The position numbers and the translations under genes were made by a program. This document shows, in pieces, positions 34,747 through 44,022 of a stretch of DNA of 62,172 nt (the stretch's first letter is position 1; every line of letters starts with the position of its first letter). The notes under the pieces are model-generated. The model was not told the DNA's origin. It ran no database searches and saw nothing but the letters and a program-made list of their open reading frames with translations. Where the stretch lies: positions 1 through 62,172 of the forward strand of contig JAUCGE010000011.1 of NCBI GenBank assembly GCA_030377965.1. The letters run 5' to 3'. The DNA comes from Desulfobacterales bacterium HSG16. Lineage in GTDB: Bacteria > Desulfobacterota > Desulfobacteria > Desulfobacterales > HSG16.

Positions 34747-37008
34747 TTATATACTGTCCAGCCTGCCTTTCAATTCTCTGATCTGCTCAATAATTTCTTC
34801 AAGCCGCTCCTGCAGACCATTGAGAACATCAGCATCTTTTTCCCGATCATTACGGTCATGACCCACCTGCCTGCCTATGGATAACAAATCGGCTGTATAA
34901 GTTTCCAGTCTGCTTACCATAGATTGGTATAATACATCGGCCATCCTGTCTATCAGAGCAAACAGGTACTGGTAAGTCAGATTCTCCCTGTAATCCTTGA
35001 AATAAAAACTCAATGATTTTTCAGTTTCCTTTTTCAACCTTATAAGTCCGTGTTCGGCAGATAAAATTTTTGACCTGGCCGCACCCCCGTTTTCTTTTTT
35101 CAACAATTTTTTCAAAAAATGTATGACCGAATAATATCCGTAACTCATCAAAGCGTCCGTCTTGACCCTGGCGCTGTAACGCATGGATGATTCTGCCTTG
35201 GGCAACCTGATTTTAAAACTCTTTTTTATGGAGTCCATGCCAGGCAGATCGAAGTTTTCGGAATCGGATACCGCAAACTGAATGCCCATCTTTTCCATCT
35301 GAAGACGATATTCTGCCAGAGTCTCTCCGGCCATGATATCATAGGGTGATTTAACTTTTTCAAAATAATTGATTATCTTTTTTTCGATTCGTACAATGAA
35401 TCGAAAAATTTCAGGATTGGTATGTTCCACCATAAAGGTATCCACTGCCTGCTTGAATACCTGATAGACCTGATACATACGAACAGGGACAACAACATCA
35501 TCTTCCGACTGCCCGCCAACAGCATCATTGTGTACCTGTACATCGGAATATTGCCGAACAAATCTCAGAGCATTCCCGGTAACCCCTCTTTTTTTATCAA
35601 AAAAACGATAGATTTCTGATCTCAATTCCTTTTTCAGACTGGCAGCAGATCCATCAAGGGTTGCCCTGATCATGGACAACATATATTCTCCTTTTTGATG
35701 ATTTTCCCCTATTTTTGCGGTTATCAGATCCATATCATCAGCATTTCTCTTCAATACATCACGACTCATGCATATTCGGTTATAAAGACCAAAACCAAAA
35801 CGGGAAAGATGCTCAAACTGATTTTTTATAAGCAGAGAATAGCGCTCTATTGTCAGCTTCTTTTGAAACGAGACCATAAACAGCCTGTTTTCCAGATCAC
35901 AGAACCTGAAAAGATCCTTTTCTTTTTTCCACTGTGTAAACCGTGCCAGATCTTTCTTGTCAAGCTTGTTTTCCATAGAAGAAAACAAGCTGTATAATGA
36001 AGAAAAACTGAATATTTCGGGTTCAGGTCGTATAAGAGATATATCTTCCTTTATTCTCTGGATCAAATTCTTCAAATCATCAAGGGAATCATGTTCGTTA
36101 AAATCAATATTGATAACAAAAATCACATTGTCATCAATCCCCATCTTTCGAATCATGGACAAAAACCGGATATCGGATTGTCTGATTCCTGTTCTGCTGG
36201 AAATCACATAAACAATCAAATGCGTTGATAACAGGTAGTCCTGAACCTTTGCAAGATGCAGAGGATTAGGAGAATCGCTTCCCTGACAATCGGTAATTTC
36301 TACATCTTCATCAATATGTTCACAATCTATTTTTAAAAGGATATCATCAAGATACGCAGCAGGTCCATCATCTCCAACAAAATCCCTGTGCTTTGAAAAA
36401 TCATTTTTTTCAAGCTCATGAACCAGTTTACCCGAAGACAGGATCGGATAAACTGTTTCATATCCTTTAAGACAGGAAGATAAAAGCACACTGTCAGCGC
36501 TGCGGGTGTCATGATTAATCAACAGGCTTGCATCCAGAGAGTGAAGCGCTCCTGACAGCTTCTGCCGATGTTCGGAATTTTGAATGTCTATCGGTTCGCT
36601 TTCCATATTCCAGAAAGAATCTGGAAACAGGTTCAAAGCATTTTTGATCTCATCATTGATTTGATCCCATGATTTAAAGGAAAGCCGCGCTTTCAATGAC
36701 TGTCCTTTCCGGATTTTAGTGATAAAACAAGTAACTACGCCAGCTCCTCGTTTGAGAAAATCACCCTTTAAGAGCGAATTTACAAATGTACTCTTGCCTG
36801 ATTTGACAGAACCAATCACTGCCACACGGACATTTTCTTCGCCCATTTTCTCCATGATGCGGCAGCAGTCGTTTTCCAGTTTGTCCATAGACGGATCATC
36901 TATTCCCGGAATTGACCGGAACATAGGTATGACAGAAGACAAATCCTCGGCAATTTTCATCAATCTTTTTTTCAAAGATCTGTAATTATCTGGTTGTAAA
37001 TTCGACAT
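34747..37008 (-). CDS. Bacterial dynamin-like GTPase
   Basis: A 753-residue large GTPase. The G domain has G1 GSVKSGKS (66-73), G3 DCQGSDSP and a G4-like NIDFNEHD. A long helical part with few charges follows, and the C terminus ends in a coiled coil (LERLEEIIEQIRELKGRL-type heptads). Bacterial dynamin-like proteins remodel membranes, for example in vesicle shedding, envelope stress or phage defence. No second dynamin gene lies in tandem. A possible membrane-contact segment around SYGYYSVIHFLKKLL is weak. It converges with the YcaO-TPR gene; a functional tie is not shown. Confidence 0.82.
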   Translation of the reverse strand: MSNLQPDNYRSLKKRLMKIAEDLSSVIPMFRSIPGIDDPSMDKLENDCCRIMEKMGEENVRVAVIGSVKSGKSTFVNSLLKGDFLKRGAGVVTCFITKIRKGQSLKARLSFKSWDQINDEIKNALNLFPDSFWNMESEPIDIQNSEHRQKLSGALHSLDASLLINHDTRSADSVLLSSCLKGYETVYPILSSGKLVHELEKNDFSKHRDFVGDDGPAAYLDDILLKIDCEHIDEDVEITDCQGSDSPNPLHLAKVQDYLLSTHLIVYVISSRTGIRQSDIRFLSMIRKMGIDDNVIFVINIDFNEHDSLDDLKNLIQRIKEDISLIRPEPEIFSFSSLYSLFSSMENKLDKKDLARFTQWKKEKDLFRFCDLENRLFMVSFQKKLTIERYSLLIKNQFEHLSRFGFGLYNRICMSRDVLKRNADDMDLITAKIGENHQKGEYMLSMIRATLDGSAASLKKELRSEIYRFFDKKRGVTGNALRFVRQYSDVQVHNDAVGGQSEDDVVVPVRMYQVYQVFKQAVDTFMVEHTNPEIFRFIVRIEKKIINYFEKVKSPYDIMAGETLAEYRLQMEKMGIQFAVSDSENFDLPGMDSIKKSFKIRLPKAESSMRYSARVKTDALMSYGYYSVIHFLKKLLKKENGGAARSKILSAEHGLIRLKKETEKSLSFYFKDYRENLTYQYLFALIDRMADVLYQSMVSRLETYTADLLSIGRQVGHDRNDREKDADVLNGLQERLEEIIEQIRELKGRLDSI

Positions 37009-37327
37009 AATCCAACACCTTTAAAGAAAACATTTTTTCATATAAACAGGGAAACATGGAAATTTTCCGCTGTTTTGTAAAGTTAATATAATATGAACGA
37101 ACACTGGCTTACCAACTCGAAAACAGACCTGTTACACTGGATTCGTTTTGGTGTCAAAACCATTTGTTTCATATTTCTTGAATTCTTATGTATATCCTGT
37201 CTTGTGAAAAGCGTTAATTTATGATATGGTTATGTATCATTGTCATTTGGCGGGGGGCATCTTAGGCTGTCTCTCGTTATCGGAGCTAAATTGTCAATAA
37301 CTTATTGATGAGGTGAAAGACAAATTT
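37009..37327. other. Intergenic, dynamin gene / small Cys protein
   Basis: About 320 bases, A/T-rich. It must hold the promoter of the dynamin-like gene (minus) and that of the small plus-strand gene. Plus-strand TTTATGATATGGTTATG-type stretches near 37220 could be a -10 region, but nothing is convincing. Confidence 0.25.
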
Positions 37328-37471
37328 ATGTCAGAAAAACATCCTGAGTGTCCGTTATATAACCCTTTGAACTGCAAAGAATATTACAACCCAAAACTCT
37401 GCGCTTTTGTGAGGAAAGATAAAATCTGCCTGAAAAAAAAGAAGCCAAAACCAAAACCAAAAGAAGACTGA
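37328..37471 (+). CDS. Small Cys-rich, Lys-tailed protein
   Basis: A 47-residue protein not long enough for most gene callers. It has four Cys in the pattern C-x7-C-x8-C-x8-C (ECPLYNPLNC, KLC, KIC), which could bind a metal. The tail KKKKPKPKPKPKED-like is very basic. GAGGTGAAAG lies upstream of the ATG as a possible ribosome-binding site. I do not recognise a family. The spacing of Cys and the clean start favour a real gene, but it is not proved. The 3' end runs straight into an A-rich tandem repeat. Confidence 0.5.
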   Translation: MSEKHPECPLYNPLNCKEYYNPKLCAFVRKDKICLKKKKPKPKPKED

Positions 37472-37555
37472 CCAAAAAAATTGGCCAAAAAATTGATCAA
37501 AAAAAATTGACCAAAAAAATTGACCAAAAAAAATTGACCAAAAAAAATTGATCGG
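37472..37555. repeat. A-rich tandem repeat (AAATTGACCAAAA)
   Basis: About five imperfect units of 16-18 bases with the core AAAAATTGACC or AAAAATTGATC. They begin at the stop codon of the small Cys-rich gene; the first unit shares its CCAAAA runs with the Lys/Pro codons of that gene. The repeat looks like slippage growth. A/T-rich phased repeats can also be binding sites or bend DNA. Confidence 0.8.
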
Positions 37556-37579
37556 TTAATTCAAGGAAAACAGGTCAAC

Positions 37580-37621
37580 ATCCCCTGAGCTGAAGACTCA
37601 GGGGTTCCTGCCGTTTTTTTT
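37580..37621 (+). terminator. Rho-independent terminator
   Basis: A perfect 8-bp stem CCCCTGAG / CTCAGGGG with a short loop, and a run of eight T ten bases later. It would end transcripts of the small Cys-rich gene. It stands before the stop of the convergent YqgE gene. Confidence 0.7.
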
Positions 37622-37650
37622 ATGAATCTGTCATTATGATTTTAAAAAAA

Positions 37651-38220
37651 TCAGGCATGACCAGCGGTATCGGATAATAATGCAGGATCAATTCCGATTA
37701 TCCTGACAGCTTCCTCCCACCTCGATTCCACTGAAGTATCGAATAGGATTTCCTTCTTTAAAGGGCATGTCAACCAGACATTCTGCTTGATCTCCGCTTC
37801 TAGCTGCAAAGGTCCCCATCCCGCGCACCCCAAAGAGATTATCAAAGAATCAGGTCCTCTGCCTTCAGCAATAGCCTCAAGAATATCCAGAGTATTGCTC
37901 AAAGCCAGCGAGCCGGATATCTCAAGGCATCCGTCCCATCCAAAAGGCGGTCCGTGCAGCACAAACACCTCGTCAATATGGACAGGTCCGCCAAGATGAA
38001 TCGGGAGCCTTCCAGATTCTGGCGTGTATCTGATTTTGAGTTCTTCAAAAATATCCCTGCATAGCAGGTCGGGGTGAGTGCGGTTGATACCAATACCCAC
38101 AGTTCCTTCAGCCGTGTGTTCACAAATACATGTGACGGTTCTTGAAAAATTTGGATCAGCAAGTCCTGGCATGGCAATTAAAAGCTGCTTTTTTAAAGAA
38201 TTCTCTATGAAATAATCCAT
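37651..38220 (-). CDS. YqgE/AlgH family protein
   Basis: A 189-residue protein of the YqgE/AlgH family. Family marks are LLIAMPGLADPNFSRTVTCI at the N terminus, GIGINRTHPD, HLGGPVHIDEVFVLHG and ISLGCAGWGPLQLEAEI near the C terminus. Members were first named as regulators of alginate synthesis in Pseudomonas, but their biochemical role is unclear and they are widespread. The gene stands alone between two plus-strand genes. Confidence 0.92.
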   Translation of the reverse strand: MDYFIENSLKKQLLIAMPGLADPNFSRTVTCICEHTAEGTVGIGINRTHPDLLCRDIFEELKIRYTPESGRLPIHLGGPVHIDEVFVLHGPPFGWDGCLEISGSLALSNTLDILEAIAEGRGPDSLIISLGCAGWGPLQLEAEIKQNVWLTCPLKKEILFDTSVESRWEEAVRIIGIDPALLSDTAGHA

Positions 38221-38545
38221 CTTTCCCTCATCCTATTATTCAATAAACCCAAATTATCCACAGGGTAATTGCATCAAAAGCTTTTGTCAAGAACCCCCTT
38301 GCCTTACATCATCATAAAAAAATATCATCAACCCAGATGCAGAAATTTTTCAATAAATAAAATTTCCATGTTTCTGGCAAAAAACTTCTATGCCAGACAA
38401 CTCATCAAAAATTACATTAAGGGTCACAGCTATAATTTTCCTGGGATTTTTCTATTTCTCTAAGTGTTTGCATTCATGAGACAGATATGTTATATTCGTG
38501 GCTTTAGTTTTATTGTCAATCTGTAAGTTATCAGGTGAATCAAAC

Positions 38546-39787
38546 ATGAAAAGAAAACATTTATCATTGATATCTGCCGGCCTTGTGCTTTTCTTCCTGC
38601 CCGGAGCCTGTTCAATAATCGATGAAAAAAAAGGCAGGGGAGATTCGAGCATTGAAAAGCGAATGGATGATCACTCCAAAAAAATCGAAACCCTTTCGCT
38701 GCGTCTGGCCAGAATCATTGAAAAACTCGAAAAACAGGAAAAACGACTCAACGCCCTTAAACAAATCAGAGGAAGAAAACAACAAGGTAAGGCAAAAAAA
38801 AAATACATATCTGATACTGTCGAAAAACAATACAAAAATGCTTTGAATTCATATTATCAAAACCAGCTCCCCCAGGCAATTTTGAAGTTTCAATCAATTA
38901 AAAACCATTTTCCAAAACATGAACTTTCTATCAAATCAGAATTGTGGATTCGGTTTATCAAAAAAAAAATGGCGGGAAAAAAAAAGGATCTGAGTGAAAA
39001 AAAAGAATACAGATTTTCTCCAGATCAAGCATATAATACGGCTGTCGAGGCATACAATGAGAAACGATATAATGAAGCGATGTTGCTTTTTCACCGTTTT
39101 CTACGGGACTGGCCAGACCATCCCCATGCAAAACAGGTGGCTGACTGGGCGCAGGATATAAAAAGAAGCCTGAAAAAAAGAAAAGCTAAAAAACAACGGC
39201 CAAAACGACGGATCTCATCAATCCGGCGCTATGAAAAAAAGGTAACGAAGAAAAAAAAACAAAGAGTAGTAAAACAAATAGTAGTAAAACCAGATAAAAA
39301 TAAGCGGGTCAGTAAATCTGCCGATCAAATATCTGGCCAGACATCCAAGGCAAAAAAGCTGTATAGCAAAGGGATGAACGCTTTCAACAACAGACGATAT
39401 CAAAAAGCAAGAGCATTTTTTAATACCCTTGTTAAAAAATATCCTCGCCACTATCTGGCAGACAATGCTCTGTACTGGGCAGGAGAGTGCCTTTATTCTC
39501 AGAACAATTTTTATGAAGCAGTGGTAACATTCAAGGAAGTTATAAAAAGATATCCTGCTGGCAATAAGTTACCAGACGCTCTCTTAAAAGCCTCTTTTGC
39601 CTATCTGGCTCTGGATGATCCTGAAAATGCCCGTCTGTTTCTGGATGAAGTTATACGTAAATATCCGAATACAGCAGCGTCAGACAAAGCAAAAAATAAG
39701 CTTCGATCCATCAATAAAAGAAAAGAAAAGCTGCAAGACAAGCAGCCCAAAAAAGGAGGGGCGTTACAAGTTAATTTCACTCCATAA
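38546..39787 (+). CDS. CpoB/YbgF-like TPR lipoprotein
   Basis: A 413-residue lipoprotein. The signal peptide ends in the lipobox LPGAC. A coiled coil follows (about 25-75), and then three TPR-type blocks: KNALNSYYQNQLPQAILKF, YNTAVEAYNEKRYNEAMLLF and a C-terminal pair resembling the YbgF domain (YSKGMNAFNNRRYQKARAFF). A very basic linker rich in Lys and Arg joins them. CpoB/YbgF coordinates Tol-Pal and peptidoglycan synthesis at division. Here no tol or pal gene is near, so it may be a paralogue. The ATG at 38546 is preferred, with AGGTG seven bases before; an ATG 16 codons earlier lacks a ribosome-binding site. Confidence 0.82.
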   Translation: MKRKHLSLISAGLVLFFLPGACSIIDEKKGRGDSSIEKRMDDHSKKIETLSLRLARIIEKLEKQEKRLNALKQIRGRKQQGKAKKKYISDTVEKQYKNALNSYYQNQLPQAILKFQSIKNHFPKHELSIKSELWIRFIKKKMAGKKKDLSEKKEYRFSPDQAYNTAVEAYNEKRYNEAMLLFHRFLRDWPDHPHAKQVADWAQDIKRSLKKRKAKKQRPKRRISSIRRYEKKVTKKKKQRVVKQIVVKPDKNKRVSKSADQISGQTSKAKKLYSKGMNAFNNRRYQKARAFFNTLVKKYPRHYLADNALYWAGECLYSQNNFYEAVVTFKEVIKRYPAGNKLPDALLKASFAYLALDDPENARLFLDEVIRKYPNTAASDKAKNKLRSINKRKEKLQDKQPKKGGALQVNFTP

Positions 39788-40030
39788 ACAGTATCTGTGC
39801 ATAAATTTCATAACATTTTTCCAAAGTCATTTTTTTGATAATCAGGGTATCACCCCGATTCGTGTATTCATGTACGCTAAGAATTTTATATTTCGATAAG
39901 CATTCGATTTAATACATATTCTCCATAAAGGATGACATTGTCCCATGTGATGGGACTGCTATAGACTTTCCTTCACTATCGAGAATTTTTTTCGGGCGCA
40001 ATAAAATCTCCGATCACAATCCTTTTATTT

Positions 40031-41839
40031 TCAGCCGTCCAAATCCTCTTTTCTTTTCACAATTACCAGCGTCATATCATCTTCTCTTCTGTTGTCACAC
40101 CAGTCCAGAACATCTGCCATGATATTTTCTTTCATGGCCTCGGCTTCCTGGTGGGCATATCTTTTTATCATTTCTGCAAGTCTGTTGATATCAAGCATTT
40201 CGCCGTCCGGGTTTTCCGACTCGGTCAGGCCGTCGGTGTATAGAACCATGACATCTCCCTTGCCCAGTTCAAAATACGAATTTTTTGTAATTTTGGATAT
40301 ATCTTTTTTAAAATTCAGATAAACCCCCTTTGTCCGGATCAGTTCGTATTGATCCTCCTCTTGGCGGTAAACAATGATTCTCAGATGCGCCCCGGCATGT
40401 TCGAATCTTCCATATCCCAAGTATTTCAGGGCGTTGAATGTCATAAAATGGTTTTCTTTCAGCCTTTCATTAACATTTGTAAACAGTACTTCATTGATTT
40501 TAACGACAACATCCCGTGCATCGCAGTCAAGATTGGCGGTTATGGTTGCATGAACTGTCTGGGCCATCATCATGATAAGACCGGGCGTAACTCCGTGGCC
40601 GGACACATCTCCAATGGCAAGCCAGAGATTACCGGATCTGTCAAGGCTTATATCATAAAAATCCCCGCCCACCTTATCTGCTGTCACCATGGTCGCGGCA
40701 GTTTCAAAATCCTGGTGAATATTCCTTGTAAACGTCGGCAGGAGCGAAGTCTGGATACGCCTCGCTAGATCCATCTCCTGTGCCAGCAGCTTTGCTTCGG
40801 TCTCGGCCTTCATACGGCTCAAGTGGAGGCGTCTGAGTTTTCCCCGCCCTCTGAGAATGATGAAAAAACCCGCACAGAGAACAATGCCCGTTACCAGTGC
40901 AGAGACCGGCAGCCACAGATTGATTTTCCGAAAATAGAGTGATTTTGAGAGCGTGAGGCGAAGTCGCTGCTGCTTTGATATCCAGATATTGTGTCTTGCA
41001 GCCAATATTGAAAACGGGGAATTCGATTCCGATGTTTCCGGCAAAAACCGAAACAATTCCGACGATAGGCTGCCTGATTCTGTGGAAAACATATCAAGTT
41101 CAAGGGAGAGATACGGAGGCATCTTTTCTTTGTCAAACATCCTTTCGGGATATATGGTCAACGAGATCAGGCCGTTTGCCTTCTGTTTTCGGGCTTCCGA
41201 GATGCCGGGCATCTGCTTGCCCTCGTAAGTGGCAATAAAAAGCTCGTACCCTCGCGATGTTCCCTCTTTCCGCCCGGTCGGGACAGAAGATATGGGGATG
41301 CCCGCTGCAGCGGCTTTCCGGGTACTTTCATGAAAATCAGGGTCGGAAAGAATATCATATCCGATAAGAGAAGCGCTTATCGGGGAAAAAGGCTCTTTGT
41401 AGATTACGGGAAAATAGTGTTCACGTTCTGCGGCAGGCTTCCGTTTTTGTTTTTGATCATGCTCGGTAATCTGAAATGTGATAAATCCCCAGTCCTGCTG
41501 TTCTTCTTCAAACTCCTGACGTTCCTGGCGATAAACCCGCATGCAATACATGGCAGATATGATGAACGGATAGCGGGAGAATATCTCCTTGGAAAAGATA
41601 CGGAACTGATCCGCATCCACATGCCCGGTTGAGTGAAACAGGGCCTGCATGCTCTGGGCCACCGCATTCGCCAGTTTTACACTCTCAGTCACCGACTCCT
41701 GTATACGGCCGGCTTCATATTCAAAGACTTCATGCTCGTGATTCATGACATAATGCCATGAGAGAGCCATCAGTATCGCTGTCACAGTTCCGCCGATTCC
41801 GATAGTTATCATAAGCTCTTTCAGTGTGCGTGAGAACAT
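40031..41839 (-). CDS. SpoIIE/RsbU-type PP2C phosphatase, membrane sensor
   Basis: A 602-residue membrane protein. One N-terminal helix (about 10-28), a periplasmic CHASE-like region of nearly 290 residues and a second helix (about 318-336) precede a cytoplasmic coiled coil. The phosphatase domain follows, with RIQTSLLPTF, KVGGDFYDI and AIGDVSGHGVTPGLIM, and the metal Asp residues are in place. Such phosphatases act on anti-sigma antagonists (RsbV type) or other phosphoproteins. It is the last gene of a three-gene minus-strand set with two substrate-binding proteins. I infer that these ligand-loaded proteins control the phosphatase. No STAS or RsbW gene is in the window. Confidence 0.85.
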   Translation of the reverse strand: MFSRTLKELMITIGIGGTVTAILMALSWHYVMNHEHEVFEYEAGRIQESVTESVKLANAVAQSMQALFHSTGHVDADQFRIFSKEIFSRYPFIISAMYCMRVYRQERQEFEEEQQDWGFITFQITEHDQKQKRKPAAEREHYFPVIYKEPFSPISASLIGYDILSDPDFHESTRKAAAAGIPISSVPTGRKEGTSRGYELFIATYEGKQMPGISEARKQKANGLISLTIYPERMFDKEKMPPYLSLELDMFSTESGSLSSELFRFLPETSESNSPFSILAARHNIWISKQQRLRLTLSKSLYFRKINLWLPVSALVTGIVLCAGFFIILRGRGKLRRLHLSRMKAETEAKLLAQEMDLARRIQTSLLPTFTRNIHQDFETAATMVTADKVGGDFYDISLDRSGNLWLAIGDVSGHGVTPGLIMMMAQTVHATITANLDCDARDVVVKINEVLFTNVNERLKENHFMTFNALKYLGYGRFEHAGAHLRIIVYRQEEDQYELIRTKGVYLNFKKDISKITKNSYFELGKGDVMVLYTDGLTESENPDGEMLDINRLAEMIKRYAHQEAEAMKENIMADVLDWCDNRREDDMTLVIVKRKEDLDG

Positions 41840-41857
41840 ATTCCAAATCTCCTCGGG

Positions 41858-42823
41858 TCAATCCGTCGTTTTCGCCTGTTGAAGAATGCTTGTCGGAAGA
41901 CTGATTCCGGCTGTTTTTAAAAGCGTTTTATTCACATACGTATCCCGTTTGCGATTTGCAATCACAGGGATATCTCCGGGTCGGTTTCCCTCCAATATAT
42001 TCAGGGCAACCTCTGCAGCGTATTCCCCCTGTTCTTCGGGAACGGTCGTCATCCCCAACATCGCATAAGGCATCATCCATCTGTTGAGTGTCAGGGTTAG
42101 TTTCCGGGAATGCTTCAGCACGATGTCTCCGGCCCTGTTCTTATCCCAGTCATTCACTCCGGAATTATTCAACAGCATAATAAAATCAGCATCCTGAGCT
42201 TCAATGAATTTTTTTTTAAAATCATCCATTGTGTTGACCTTTTGAGCGGAGAGTGTAATTCCGGCGGTATCGAAGATCTTTTTAAGTCGCTGCGCTGATT
42301 TGATCGGGGTAAGGCGATCCGGTATAAGGCATGCACCCGTTTTTGCTCCCGGCATGATCTGTGTGAGGGCTTTGATCATGGGTCTGATGGGCGAGATCTC
42401 GATCATTCCGGTCACATTGGAATAAGGGTAGCCATATTCTTCTGCCGTCCAGTTGACACCGCAGAATACAAAGGGGAGCTTTGCATCCTTGAAATAAGGG
42501 GCCACAAGATACTTGGATGCATTGTCATCGGACGCAATCACGATATCCGGTTTCCAGGATTCGATCAGTGCTTTGGCTTCAAGAGCCTTCTGTCGGCAGA
42601 ATTCAGGTGAAGGGTTCCGTTTGGTGTCCATGTCGAACTGCCTGATTTCACATTTGCCTTCCAATACAGAACGGAGTCCTTTTTCGATGCCGTCCTGCCA
42701 TGCATACCCTTTGTGATAGGATGTTACGAAAAGACATTTTCCTAGCTTGTCCTCCCGGGCATCAGCCCGCATACTTATAGTGAGAAATACCACGACCAGG
42801 ATAAAAATATTTTTGTATCGCAT
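41858..42823 (-). CDS. ABC substrate-binding protein, copy A
   Basis: A 321-residue periplasmic protein of the ABC_sub_bind (TrpX-like, Peripla_BP) family with an N-terminal signal (FILVVVFLTISMRADA). Conserved blocks are SYHKGYAWQDGI, IVIASDDNASKYLV, PFVFCGVNWTAEEY and EEQGEYAAEVALNILEG. It is clearly homologous to copy B upstream (CEIRQFDMDTKRNP and PFVF shared). No permease or ATPase gene is adjacent, and the next gene is a membrane phosphatase with a periplasmic domain. It probably works as a sensor component, not as an uptake protein. The ATG at 42823 has AGGAGG five bases upstream. Confidence 0.85.
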   Translation of the reverse strand: MRYKNIFILVVVFLTISMRADAREDKLGKCLFVTSYHKGYAWQDGIEKGLRSVLEGKCEIRQFDMDTKRNPSPEFCRQKALEAKALIESWKPDIVIASDDNASKYLVAPYFKDAKLPFVFCGVNWTAEEYGYPYSNVTGMIEISPIRPMIKALTQIMPGAKTGACLIPDRLTPIKSAQRLKKIFDTAGITLSAQKVNTMDDFKKKFIEAQDADFIMLLNNSGVNDWDKNRAGDIVLKHSRKLTLTLNRWMMPYAMLGMTTVPEEQGEYAAEVALNILEGNRPGDIPVIANRKRDTYVNKTLLKTAGISLPTSILQQAKTTD

Positions 42824-43017
42824 CAATACCTCCTGTACGTCTGAGAGCGTGTTTGAAAAATCCCTTTTTTGCCCGTTTTCCGCTTCAGATTCAAATTTCA
42901 ATCATAAAAATACTCTATGTATTCCTGCGGTTGAAATTTTCACCTTCCTTGAACTCAATCAAAAATCGAAATTTTCAAAAACCCTCTGAATGGCCTGAAA
43001 TTCTGCCTCTGCTCGGC

Positions 43018-44022
43018 TTACTTCACCCTTTCAGCCTTGTGAAGAAGGTCGCGGGGTATTTTGATCCCGACCTTTTCCAGCAGAGGCTTGTTTATATAGA
43101 TATTCCATTTACGATTTGCAATGATCGGAAAATCATCGGGATTTGCTCCTTCCAGAATTTTCAGTGCAACTTCTGCCGCATATTCGCCTTGTTCTTCGAT
43201 CACCTGGGTAATTGAAACCATCGAAAAATCAGCCATCCACTTCAATTGACTGACAACAAGTTTTTCAGAATTATCCAAGATGAATTTTTTTGCCTCTGCA
43301 TCGTCCCAGCCTTTGATGCCCGAATAATTCTGGAAAATAATAAAATCGGAAGCCAGGGCATCTGTATAAGCCTTTTTAAATTCATCAAAAGACCTTACAG
43401 GGCGGTCAGTAACTTCTATATTGAATTTTCTGTAAGCCCGTTTATATCGCTGATAGCACTTTTTTTCCGATAAACGGTCTCCTCTTATGCACACGCCTGT
43501 TTTAACATCCGGTATGATTCGTTTGATCTGTTTTATGAGTTGTTTTGTCGGGAAGGTTTCAATCATTCCGGTGGCATTGGAATAGGGATAAGCGTATTCC
43601 TTTGCGGTCCAGTCTACTCCGCTGAACACAAAAGGAATTTTCGCATCTTTAAAATAGGGTTTTACAAGGTATTTTGAAGCATTATCCTCAATCGCTATGA
43701 CAACATCCGGGTTCCATGATTCGATCAGGGCTTTGGCTTCAAGAGCTTTTTTTCTGCAAAATTCAGGGGCCGGATTTCGTTTTGTGTCCATGTCGAACTG
43801 CCTGATTTCACATTTGCCTTTCAGCACAGCGCGCGCACCTTCGACTTTCAGACGCTGTCCGGGAAATTCCATGTGATAAGAGGCCACAATAAGGCATTTT
43901 TTTAGTTTTCCCTCTTCAGCATTCGCCTGAAAAGAGAACCCGATGCATATTACACAGATAAGTCCGGTGATTACAATATTGTTGTGTTTAACCGATGTGA
44001 AAAAATTCATCATACCTTTCAT
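43018..44022 (-). CDS. ABC substrate-binding protein, copy B
   Basis: A 334-residue paralogue of copy A, with a signal peptide (IVITGLICVICIGFSFQANA). Shared blocks with copy A include CEIRQFDMDTKRNPAPEFCR, IEDNASKYLVKPYFKDAK and EEQGEYAAEVALKILEG. The ligand-facing loops differ, for example YHMEFPGQRLK in place of YHKGYAWQDGI, so the two may bind different ligands. The start ATG at 44022 has a strong AAGGAGG five bases upstream; the frame is open 39 codons further but without a ribosome-binding site. It is the first of three genes, and a gap of about 195 bases separates it from copy A. Confidence 0.85.
   Translation of the reverse strand: MKGMMNFFTSVKHNNIVITGLICVICIGFSFQANAEEGKLKKCLIVASYHMEFPGQRLKVEGARAVLKGKCEIRQFDMDTKRNPAPEFCRKKALEAKALIESWNPDVVIAIEDNASKYLVKPYFKDAKIPFVFSGVDWTAKEYAYPYSNATGMIETFPTKQLIKQIKRIIPDVKTGVCIRGDRLSEKKCYQRYKRAYRKFNIEVTDRPVRSFDEFKKAYTDALASDFIIFQNYSGIKGWDDAEAKKFILDNSEKLVVSQLKWMADFSMVSITQVIEEQGEYAAEVALKILEGANPDDFPIIANRKWNIYINKPLLEKVGIKIPRDLLHKAERVK

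Noticed and set aside
37472-37555. CRISPR array
   Set aside because: The units are 16-18 bases in direct tandem with no unique spacers; it is a simple tandem repeat.
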